Assembly (NCBI RefSeq): GCF_030466625.1 | Contig: NZ_JADEVT010000004.1 | Coordinates: forward strand, 1-64,000 | Reading direction: 5' to 3' | DNA from: Nocardioides sp. ChNu-153 | GTDB lineage: Bacteria > Actinomycetota > Actinomycetes > Propionibacteriales > Nocardioidaceae | Length of the DNA: 64,000 bases | In this document: piece by piece, positions 44,301 through 50,927 of the stretch | Numbering within the stretch: the stretch's first letter is position 1 | Layout: every line of letters starts with the position of its first letter | The notes under the pieces: model-generated | What the model was told of the DNA's origin: nothing | The model's database searches: none | What the model saw: only the letters and a program-made list of their open reading frames with translations | Made by a program: the position numbers and the translations under genes

Positions 44301-45572
44301 CAGCAGGGCCGGCATGGCCGCACCGAGGACCACGACCACCGTGGTCACCAGCACCGCGCTCCGCTCGACGACCCGGCCGGAGCCCGCCGAGCGGGGGGCG
44401 CGGCGTACCGCGTGGTCGAGGAGGAACGCCAGGCCGACGACCAGCGGGAGGCGGACGAGCGGGTCGAACTTGTGCACGTTGCGCAGGGGCGCGAGGGCGC
44501 CGTCGAGGGCCTGGGCGAGGTCGCCGGCGAACCAGCCCGACACCGCGCCGGCGTGGCCGGCGGTGACCATGAGGAGGCCCAGCGCCAGCCCGCTCGCCAG
44601 GAACGTGCGGTGCGGCGTGCGCCGGTCGAGGAGGCCGGCGGCGCCCACGAGCAGCACCACGCCGCTGTTGAGCGCGAGGTAGGACGTGGTCACGAGGTCG
44701 TTGCCCGCCCGGGACCGGACGTCGAGGTAGGGCACCCAGTTGGAGGTGCCGCGCAACGCGTCGAAGACGGTCGTCGGGAACGTGGTCGCGCCGCTCGTCT
44801 CGATGAAGTCGAGGAACGGCGGGCTGTAGGCGCCCATGAGGAAGAGCGGCACCAGCCACCACAGCGTGCCGAGCAGGGTGAACAGCGGCCACCAGAGCAT
44901 GAGCGCGCGACGACGCGGTCCCGGCGCCCGGGTGAGCAGCCAGAGCGCGCCGAGCGGGATGACCGCGAAGGTCGCCGCGGCGTTGACGCCGCCGACCATC
45001 GCCACCCCGAGGGCGGCCAGCGCCGCGGCCCGGCGGGGGCTGCCGCGCTCGCTGCCGACCACCAGCGCGAGCAGCACCCAGGGCGCGAGCGCGCTCGGCC
45101 AGCCCTCGATGGAGATGGGCCCGAGCACGGTGAGCAGGCGCGGGGACAGGGCGTACGCCGTCGCACCGAGGAGCACCGCGAGGTCCGAGCGGACCCCCAG
45201 CGCGCGCAGCAGGAGCGCCGTACCGACCAGGGCGGTGCACAGCACGAGCGCCCACCACAGGCGCTGCACGACCCAGCCGTCGAGACCGATCGCGTCGCCC
45301 AGCCAGAAGAAGGGGCCCATCGGCCACAGGTAGCCGTAGGCCTGGTTCTGCAGCTGCCCGAACGTGCCCTCCGCGTCCCACAGGTGCAGCGCCCGGGCGA
45401 GGAACCCGCCCGGGTCCGCGACGAGGTCGAACTTGGTGTCCGAGACCAGCAGCCCCGGTGACTGCACGAACGCGAGACCCGTGAGCAGCACGCAGGCGGC
45501 GACGAGCCGCAGCCGCAGGCGGGAACCGGCGCGCCCTGCGGGGCCCGCCTCCCCCGGTACGGCGGTGCTCAC
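41355..45572 (-). CDS. aftD: Alpha-(1->3)-arabinofuranosyltransferase AftD
   Basis: 1405 residues from GTG 45572, which overlaps the upstream methyltransferase stop as GTGA. The N-terminal half is a GT-C membrane enzyme with about eleven helices. Its first external loop carries the catalytic acidic pair in LLVSDTKFDLVADPGGFL. The long extracytoplasmic part (about 480-1290) contains discoidin/F5-8-type carbohydrate-binding modules, e.g. FAALDGDPGSSWTADAG...WWQVDLEEP and ALAAVDGLRGTTWLADPEDLRPELDLTF. A final set of four helices follows. In mycobacteria AftD adds arabinose from decaprenyl-phosphoarabinose to arabinogalactan and lipoarabinomannan. The length and order match that enzyme. Confidence 0.92.
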   Translation of the reverse strand: MSTAVPGEAGPAGRAGSRLRLRLVAACVLLTGLAFVQSPGLLVSDTKFDLVADPGGFLARALHLWDAEGTFGQLQNQAYGYLWPMGPFFWLGDAIGLDGWVVQRLWWALVLCTALVGTALLLRALGVRSDLAVLLGATAYALSPRLLTVLGPISIEGWPSALAPWVLLALVVGSERGSPRRAAALAALGVAMVGGVNAAATFAVIPLGALWLLTRAPGPRRRALMLWWPLFTLLGTLWWLVPLFLMGAYSPPFLDFIETSGATTFPTTVFDALRGTSNWVPYLDVRSRAGNDLVTTSYLALNSGVVLLVGAAGLLDRRTPHRTFLASGLALGLLMVTAGHAGAVSGWFAGDLAQALDGALAPLRNVHKFDPLVRLPLVVGLAFLLDHAVRRAPRSAGSGRVVERSAVLVTTVVVVLGAAMPALLGRLAPTGETFGVPDYWGEAAAWLAEQDDGSGPDGGAVALLAPGSRFADYDWGSPRDEPLQFQADSRWAVRNVIPLTPPGTIRMLDGVEQRLAQGEGGAGLTAYLQRAGVRHVVVRNDLVPDGDQPPTALVHQALESSPGLEVVATFGPDRGGETVLEADDGDRLVLDRGWREFHPAIEVFEVPDVATTLTSAAAPDVVVGGPEDLPDLLDLGVVGDRPTVLAADVPQETEQELDGALAGSRVVLTDGLRARERDFARIDDASSPVLTGDEPRTTTSPTRDYVLDTDDRWSTTASLTGAARVSASSSVSDAGGFGAARRGALPFAALDGDPGSSWTADAGTAGRAWWQVDLEEPLSTSRVAEVRLTGGADAAPEQVVRLRWPGGASEEIPLPPGDSVDVRVDADGPVGWLRVEDASPAGEQDISLAEVVVPGTVVERWYELPELPGAWGAPDQVALRADRDARDGCAEVGSAVRCAAEAVVADEEPGAVRRVVTVPTTDEYVPRLTVRPRAGDVLGALTRDDGTVQVSASSLAVPDPRASALAAVDGLRGTTWLADPEDLRPELDLTFLGPRVVTEVEVRLDDGVAARAPTELALTWPGGRTTVELRDGRATFPPVSAERLTVAVVRAESDVSAPGAGDDGPSIGISELRLEGAPDLPVALPTTPRALGCGTGPTLVVGDVRVPTEVVTSGADAAGARTAEALPCGDDARVVLTAGRNEVVVEDGAAFAVDGVVLTRVGARTASTSPVPSAGGISADSATRTLDVRDGDRLAVVRENVNPGWSATQGGDALEPVVVDGWQQGWALPEDGSGAVVVRYAPDTTYRAGMAVGGVALLVLVGIVVLGSLPAWRRRAGRASRTSSAPLRPRGHHRWAAAALVLLLLGVVAGTGAVLVGAAVGVALAVAAVVLREQADEVVPWVLALPLFADAVGYALQPWGSASGWAGASAWPQHAALVTLAGILLRTALEPDAPADDEPVRTRAT

Positions 45573-46318
45573 CGCTTGCGCAGCACGATCACGAGGTTCC
45601 ACGTGACCACCTCCCGCAGCACGGGCACGCGGACGATCCAGCGGGCCCACCACGGGTGGTAGCGCGGCAGGATCGCGAGGACCTCGCCGGCCTCCTGGCG
45701 CGCCGCCCACCGCAGGCCCTGCGCGACGGTCACGGCGAAGAGCGACTCGCCGTACTTGTTCTTGGGCTCGTGGCCGTGGGTACGGCGGTAGCGCCGCCGC
45801 GCCCGGGTGCCGCCGAGGTAGTGCCACGGCGCGGTCTCGTGGCCGCCCCAGGGGCCCCACCACACCGTCCACGACAGGAAGACGACCCCGCCGGGGCGCG
45901 TCACGCGCAGCATCTCGTCGGCCATCGTCCACGGCTCCGGCACGTGCTCGAGCACGTTGGAGGAGTAGCAGACGTCGACGACGCCGTCGCCGAACGGCAG
46001 GTCCATCCCGCTGCCGATCACCGTGCGGGGGTGGATGTCACCCGCGCCGGCCAGCTCGCCGACGTCGGCGTCGAGGGCGACGTACGTCGCTCCCGCCCCC
46101 TCGAAGGCCCGGCGGAAGTAGCCGGGCCCGCCGCCGACGTCGAGCAGCACGGCACCGTCGAGGTCGGCGTGCTCGGCGAGCTGGGCCACCGAGTCCTCCG
46201 CCAGCGCGGTGTAGAAGCGGGCCGGGTCGGGCTGCTCGTAGCGGAACTCGCGCAGCAGCCGCACCGAGCGCCGCAGCGTCGCGCGACGGGGACCGGGGCG
46301 GTGCGGGGGCCTGGGCAC
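45569..46318 (-). CDS. Class I SAM-dependent methyltransferase (Rv0224c-like)
   Basis: 249 residues from GTG 46318; a GTG at 46348 is an alternative. Begins with a basic stretch, then LREFRYEQPDPARFYTALAEDSV. Motif I is GAVLLDVGGGPGYFRRAFEGAG; VIGSGMDLPFGDGVVDVCYSSNVLEHVPEPW follows. The later segment LSWTVWWGPWGGHETAPWHYLGG and a C-terminal tryptophan-rich helix (YHPWWARWIVRVPVLREVV) suggest a membrane-associated enzyme acting on a lipid or lipid-linked glycan. It is coupled to aftD by a 4-base overlap and is divergent from the GT4 gene, as for Rv0224c and Rv0225. Confidence 0.88.
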   Translation of the reverse strand: MPRPPHRPGPRRATLRRSVRLLREFRYEQPDPARFYTALAEDSVAQLAEHADLDGAVLLDVGGGPGYFRRAFEGAGATYVALDADVGELAGAGDIHPRTVIGSGMDLPFGDGVVDVCYSSNVLEHVPEPWTMADEMLRVTRPGGVVFLSWTVWWGPWGGHETAPWHYLGGTRARRRYRRTHGHEPKNKYGESLFAVTVAQGLRWAARQEAGEVLAILPRYHPWWARWIVRVPVLREVVTWNLVIVLRKR

Positions 46319-46415
46319 CCGCCGGAGACTACCCGTGACGGCCCGCACGTTACCGACCGGTTGGGATAACCTCGCGCGGCGGCCGGGGAGGGTCGCTGAG
46401 AGACGAGGGAGTGCA

Positions 46416-47534
46416 GTGCGCGGACGGCACGTCGTGTTCACCAGCTGGCGGGACACGCTCAACCCGGAGGGGGGCGGCGCCGAGCGCTACCTGGAGCAGG
46501 TGGCGACCGGTCTCGCCGCCCAGGGGGCGCGGGTGACGGTGTTCAGCGCCGCCTACCCCGGCGCCCCGCGGCGCGAGGTCCGCGACGGCGTGCACCACGT
46601 GCACGCGGGCACGAAGACCACGGTCTACCTGTGGGGCTTCTGGCTCCTGCTCACGGGCCGGCTCGGTCGTCCCGACGTGGTCGTCGACGTGCAGAACGGG
46701 CTGCCGTTCCTCACCCGCCTCGCGGTGCGCTGCCCGGTCGTCGTGCTGGTGCACCACGTGCACCGCGAGCAGTGGCCGGTCGTCTACCCCGGCGTGACGG
46801 GGCGCTTCGGGTGGTGGGTCGAGCGCTGGCTCGCGCCGCGGGTCTACCGCCGCTCCCGCTACGTCGCCGTCTCCGAGGCCACCCGCGACGAGCTCGCCCA
46901 GCTGGGCGTCGACCGCGAGCGGGTGACGGTGGTGCACAACGGCACCGACACGGCCCCGCCGACCGAGGTGCAGCGCGCGGACGTCCCCACGATCTGCGTC
47001 GTGGGCCGGCTCGTGCCGCACAAGCAGGTGGAGCACGCCATCGACGCGGTCGCCCTGCTGCGGGCCGCCCTGCCCGACCTGCGCCTGGTCGTCGTCGGCT
47101 CCGGCTGGTGGAGCGACGAGCTGGTCGACCACGCGGAGGCCCGTGGCGTCGCCGACGCGGTCGTGTTCGAGGGCCAGGTCGACGAGCAGCGCAAGCACGA
47201 GCTCTACGCGTCGTCGTGGGTCATGGCGGTGCCCTCGCTCAAGGAGGGCTGGGGCCTCGTCATCGTCGAGGCCGGGTCGCACGGGGTGCCGACGGTGGCC
47301 TACGCGGCCGCGGGGGGCACGCGGGAGTCCGTGCTGGACGGCGAGTCGGGCCTGCTCGTCGACACCTTCGACGAGTTCACCGAGGCGCTACGCCGGGTGC
47401 TGACGGACGAGCAGCTGCGGGGACGGCTGGGCGCCGGCGCGCGCCTGCGCGCCGGCGAGTTCACCTGGGAGCACGCGCAGTCGACGTTCGCGCGCGTGCT
47501 CGCCGGTGAGATCAGTTGTCGCCGTACTCGATGA
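46416..47534 (+). CDS. GT4 family glycosyltransferase
   Basis: 372 residues from GTG 46416, with GAGGGA a few bases upstream. A GT-B fold: N-terminal GGGAERYLEQVATGLAAQG binds the acceptor side, and the C-terminal donor site has VGRLVPHKQVEHAIDAVALL and the EX7E signature in LKEGWGLVIVEAGSHGVPTVAY. The enzyme is cytoplasmic and probably acts on a lipid-linked sugar early in glycan assembly. A mycobacterial homologue (Rv0225) neighbours the same methyltransferase. The 3' end overlaps the convergent DUF2613 gene by 23 bases. Confidence 0.9.
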   Translation: MRGRHVVFTSWRDTLNPEGGGAERYLEQVATGLAAQGARVTVFSAAYPGAPRREVRDGVHHVHAGTKTTVYLWGFWLLLTGRLGRPDVVVDVQNGLPFLTRLAVRCPVVVLVHHVHREQWPVVYPGVTGRFGWWVERWLAPRVYRRSRYVAVSEATRDELAQLGVDRERVTVVHNGTDTAPPTEVQRADVPTICVVGRLVPHKQVEHAIDAVALLRAALPDLRLVVVGSGWWSDELVDHAEARGVADAVVFEGQVDEQRKHELYASSWVMAVPSLKEGWGLVIVEAGSHGVPTVAYAAAGGTRESVLDGESGLLVDTFDEFTEALRRVLTDEQLRGRLGAGARLRAGEFTWEHAQSTFARVLAGEISCRRTR

Positions 47535-47676
47535 TCGAGCTGGTCGGAGCCTGCGAGTCGACCGGAGAGTCCTCCGGCGCCGCCGTCTGCGAGTTGACCA
47601 CGCCGACGACCGTGACTGCTGCCACCGAACCGCCGACCACGAGCGACACGATCGTGCCGATGATTCCCGTACCCAT
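47512..47676 (-). CDS. DUF2613-type small membrane protein (Rv0236A-like)
   Basis: 54 residues from ATG 47676, with a perfect GAGGGAGG site 6 bases upstream; ends at TGA 47512-47514. A single hydrophobic segment (IIGTIVSLVVGGSVAAVTVVGVV, residues 5-27) is followed by a short acidic external tail (QTAAPEDSPVDSQAPTSSIIEYGDN). DUF2613 proteins are tiny membrane proteins encoded beside aftD in mycobacteria; this position and shape match. Function unknown; a role as partner of the glycan enzymes is inferred from context alone. Confidence 0.8.
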   Translation of the reverse strand: MGTGIIGTIVSLVVGGSVAAVTVVGVVNSQTAAPEDSPVDSQAPTSSIIEYGDN

Positions 47677-47748
47677 GTGAGACCTCCCTCGTCCGTCGGG
47701 GACTGTACCAGCGAGTAGAGCGCGCGTCCTGATCCTCAGCGAGGTTCG

Positions 47749-49566
47749 TCACACGTCGCGGGGCCGGACCGCGGGGCGCTCGTCGCGCCGGTCTCGGACG
47801 GCCCGTGCCGCGGCGCGCGCCCCGGCCCCGGCGGCGAGCAGCGGCAGCGCACCGAAGGCGGTCCAGGCCACCGCGAGCGCGGCCGTCGCCACCGGCCCCG
47901 GTGCGTCGTCGGGCCGCGCGGCCACCGCGCCGTCGAGCCGCGCCAGCACCAGCTCGTCACCGGCGGCGACCACGGTCTCCTCCAGCGTCGGCGCCAGGCG
48001 CTCGGGCGCGGCGTCGACGTCGGGCCCGCGGGCGCGCAGGACGTAGGCGACGCCGAGCTCCCGCAGGGCGGTGGTCCGGTGCGCGGCGCCGTCGAGCGCC
48101 AGGGCCGCCGCCACCCGGGCCGCCCGGGGGTCCTCCCCCGCGACCGTCCGCCCGCCCACCACGAGCGCGTCGTCGGTGACGACGTCGGCGCCCCCCACCA
48201 CCCGGGGGACCGGGTCCAGCACGGTGCGCCCGCCGTTCCACGCGGGGGCCCGGAAGGCGGCGAACGGCAGGCTGACGACGAGCCCGTCCTCCAGGTCGCG
48301 GGCGGCCGCGTCGGTGCGCCAGGCCTGCGCCGCCGCGGGGTACGCCGCGGGGTAGCGCTGGCCGCGCAGGTCCCCGGTCGCTCCCCCGGCCAGCCCCGGC
48401 AGCAGCGCGACGGGCAGGAGCGCCGCAGCGACCGTCAGCGCCACCCGACCCGGTACGGCGGGACGCACCCGCGCGAGCCCCTCGCCCGCGGCGGCCGCGA
48501 GACCCACCACCGCCGCCGGCACGACGAGCCCGAGCAGCCGGGCCCCGTCCCGGGCGACACCGCCGCCCGGCACGTGCGTCGCCAGCCACGCGTTCACCCC
48601 CGGCGCCGCCCACGACACGAGCGCGACGGCCCACGCCACGCCGGCTGCGCCGACCAGGGCCCAGCGCTCCGCGGCCGGGACACCGGCCCGTCCGGCGAGC
48701 ACCACGGCCACGCCCCCGAGCACCACGGCGGCCCACAGCACCGAGGCCACGAGGCCCAGGCCCTGCGGGACGACGGCGGTGTTCCAGATGCCGCCCAGGC
48801 CGGCCACGGCCAGGGGTGTCGGCACGTCGTCACCGCGGGCGGCGAAGACCTCCGCCGCGACGCGCGCCGCGACCGGGTCGCTGCGCGTCACCCCGCCGGC
48901 GAGCCCCCCCGCGACCACCCACGGCGCGTTGGCCGCGACGACCACCGCGACCAGCCCCGCCCACGCCCGTCGACCGGCGCGGCCCGCCACCCCCACGAGG
49001 AGGGCGAGGGCGACCGCCGTACCCAGCCCGGCCGACGCGCTCAGCGACCCGACCGCCGCCAGGGCGGCCACGTGGGGCGGCAGGCCACCGCCCTCCGCGC
49101 GCAGGCGCCGACCGGCGAGCAGCAGCCAGGGCAGCACGCCGTACCCGAGCAGCACGGGCCAGTGCCCGACCAGCAGGCGCTCGGCGACGAAGGGGTTCCA
49201 GGTGGCGACTCCGGCGACCAGCAGCCGGGCGGCCAGGGGGGCGTCGCGCGCCAGCCGGTGCGCACCCGCGCCCGCGGCGACGAGCGCACCCAGCAGCACG
49301 ACGCGCTGCAGCACGGCCCCGGGCACCAGCTCGTCGAGCAGCGCCACCACCTGGTCCGACGGCACGGCCCGCGGCACGCCCTCCACCCACCCCCACCCCG
49401 CGGAGGTCACCGCGAGGTCGGGCATCCAGACCATGTCGTAGGAGAGGACGAACCCCGGGGCGAGCGCGGGCCCCAGCGCCAGCAGCGCGAGCGCGAGCAC
49501 GACGGTGTCGAGCAGCACGGCGGCGGGAGGTGCCGCACGTCCTCGCCCCGCTCCGCGCAGCGCCAC
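47749..49566 (-). CDS. Large polytopic membrane protein, GT-C-like
   Basis: 605 residues from GTG 49566, with GGAGG 9 bases upstream. Twelve or so hydrophobic segments. The first external loop has LAPGFVLSYDMVWMPDLAV, acidic and aromatic as in GT-C enzymes such as AftD; GVATWNPFVAERLLVGHWP is the next conserved segment. A soluble C-terminal part (about 430-560) includes LVVSLPFAAFRAPAWNGGRT. The arrangement and neighbours match the mycobacterial membrane protein Rv0226c. A glycosyltransferase role is inferred from fold resemblance, not demonstrated. It is divergent from the flippase gene across 38 bases. Confidence 0.75.
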   Translation of the reverse strand: MALRGAGRGRAAPPAAVLLDTVVLALALLALGPALAPGFVLSYDMVWMPDLAVTSAGWGWVEGVPRAVPSDQVVALLDELVPGAVLQRVVLLGALVAAGAGAHRLARDAPLAARLLVAGVATWNPFVAERLLVGHWPVLLGYGVLPWLLLAGRRLRAEGGGLPPHVAALAAVGSLSASAGLGTAVALALLVGVAGRAGRRAWAGLVAVVVAANAPWVVAGGLAGGVTRSDPVAARVAAEVFAARGDDVPTPLAVAGLGGIWNTAVVPQGLGLVASVLWAAVVLGGVAVVLAGRAGVPAAERWALVGAAGVAWAVALVSWAAPGVNAWLATHVPGGGVARDGARLLGLVVPAAVVGLAAAAGEGLARVRPAVPGRVALTVAAALLPVALLPGLAGGATGDLRGQRYPAAYPAAAQAWRTDAAARDLEDGLVVSLPFAAFRAPAWNGGRTVLDPVPRVVGGADVVTDDALVVGGRTVAGEDPRAARVAAALALDGAAHRTTALRELGVAYVLRARGPDVDAAPERLAPTLEETVVAAGDELVLARLDGAVAARPDDAPGPVATAALAVAWTAFGALPLLAAGAGARAAARAVRDRRDERPAVRPRDV

Positions 49567-49604
49567 GTGCCCGCACCTCCACCTCGTCCTCTAGGCTCCG
49601 CCGG

Positions 49605-50927
49605 GTGAGCGGATCGAGGGGCACGCTACGGGAGCTGCTGCGCACCGGCGCCGGCGTGGCGATCGCCATGGCGGTGATGAACGTCGGCACGTACGGGTTC
49701 ACGCTCGTCGCCGCCCGCGTGCTCGGCCCGCGGGAGTACAGCGCCGTCGCCGCCCTCATGGGCATCCTGCTCATCGTCAACGTGCTGTCCGTCGGCCTGC
49801 AGGCCACGGGGGCCCGGCAGGTGGCCGCCTCCCCCGACGACCGCGCCACCATCGAGAACCGCGTGCTGCGCACCACCGACCGTTCCGCGTGGGCGCTCGG
49901 GGCCGTGTGCCTGCTGCTGAGCCCGGTGGCGACCGTGCTGCTCGACCTCGACTCGTGGCTGCCCGCCGTGCTCGTGGCCCTCACGGCGGTGCCGCTGACC
50001 AAGATGGGCGGGCAGGCCGGCATCTTCCAGGGCGAGAAGGAGTGGGCGCCGCTCGCCGGGATCTACCTCGGCATGGGGCTCGGCCGCCTCGTGTTCGGCT
50101 GCCTCGGGCTGCTCGTGCAGCCGGACGCCACCGGCGCCATGGCCGGCGTGCTCGTCGGCGCCGTCGTCCCGGTGCTCGTCGGCGGGTGGGCGCTGCGCCG
50201 TCGGCGCGGCGCGCGGCCGGGCCCGGCCGACGTGCGCTCGGTGCTGCGCGAGGTCTCGCACAACTCCCACGCCCTGCTGGCCTTCTTCGCCCTCACCAAC
50301 GCCGACGTCGTGCTCGCCCGCGTCACCCTCGACTCCCACGAGGCCGGCCTGTACGCCGGTGGCCTCATCCTCACCAAGGCCGTGCTGTTCCTGCCGCAGT
50401 TCGTCGTCGTCATCGCGTTCCCGTCGATGGCCGCCGAGGGCGCGCGCCGGATGTACCTCAAGGGCATCGGGCTGGTCTTCGTCATGGGCGTGCTCGCCAC
50501 CGCCGGCGCCTTCGTGCTCGACGGCCTGGCCGTGACGTTCGTCGGCGGCGCCGAGTACGCCGAGATCCGCTCGACCGTCTGGATCTTCGCGGCGCTCGGC
50601 ACCGTGCTGGCGATGACGCAGGTGATGGTCTACGAGGTCGTCGCCCGCCAGCACCGCCGCGCCGTGTACGTCGTGTGGGCGGGCCTGCTCGTGCTGGGCG
50701 GGCTCGCGCCCCTGGCCGAGCACGGCACGGCGCTGCTCGAGATCGTGCTCGCCGTCAACGTCGTCGTGCTGTTGGCCCTGCTCGCCGTCGCGCTGCTGCG
50801 CCCCGCGGACGGGGACGCAGCAGCGGACGGGGACGCAGCCGCGCCGGACGCAGCCGCGCCGGGCTCAGTGGGCGGCGGCGTGCCAGCTGACGCCGGTGCC
50901 GACCGAGACGTCGAGCGGCACCCGTAG
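49605..50927 (+). CDS. Polysaccharide/lipid-linked oligosaccharide flippase (Wzx-like, MOP superfamily)
   Basis: 440 residues from GTG 49605. About 12 transmembrane helices: TLRELLRTGAGVAIAMAVMNVGTYGFTLVAARVLGPREYSAVAAL at the start is the characteristic first-helix pair of polysaccharide flippases. ALLAFFALTNADVVLARVTLDSHEAGLYAGGLILTKAVLFLPQFVV is the typical helix 7 region. It is expected to move lipid-linked glycan across the membrane for extension by the GT-C enzymes here. Its low-complexity end (DGDAAADGDAAAPDAAAPGS) overlaps the 3' end of polA by 63 bases. Confidence 0.87.
   Translation: MSGSRGTLRELLRTGAGVAIAMAVMNVGTYGFTLVAARVLGPREYSAVAALMGILLIVNVLSVGLQATGARQVAASPDDRATIENRVLRTTDRSAWALGAVCLLLSPVATVLLDLDSWLPAVLVALTAVPLTKMGGQAGIFQGEKEWAPLAGIYLGMGLGRLVFGCLGLLVQPDATGAMAGVLVGAVVPVLVGGWALRRRRGARPGPADVRSVLREVSHNSHALLAFFALTNADVVLARVTLDSHEAGLYAGGLILTKAVLFLPQFVVVIAFPSMAAEGARRMYLKGIGLVFVMGVLATAGAFVLDGLAVTFVGGAEYAEIRSTVWIFAALGTVLAMTQVMVYEVVARQHRRAVYVVWAGLLVLGGLAPLAEHGTALLEIVLAVNVVVLLALLAVALLRPADGDAAADGDAAAPDAAAPGSVGGGVPADAGADRDVERHP

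Noticed and set aside
46355-46375. Promoter -10 element (TAACCT) upstream of GT4
   Set aside because: A plausible hexamer but no matching -35 at 16-18 bases; too weak to report.
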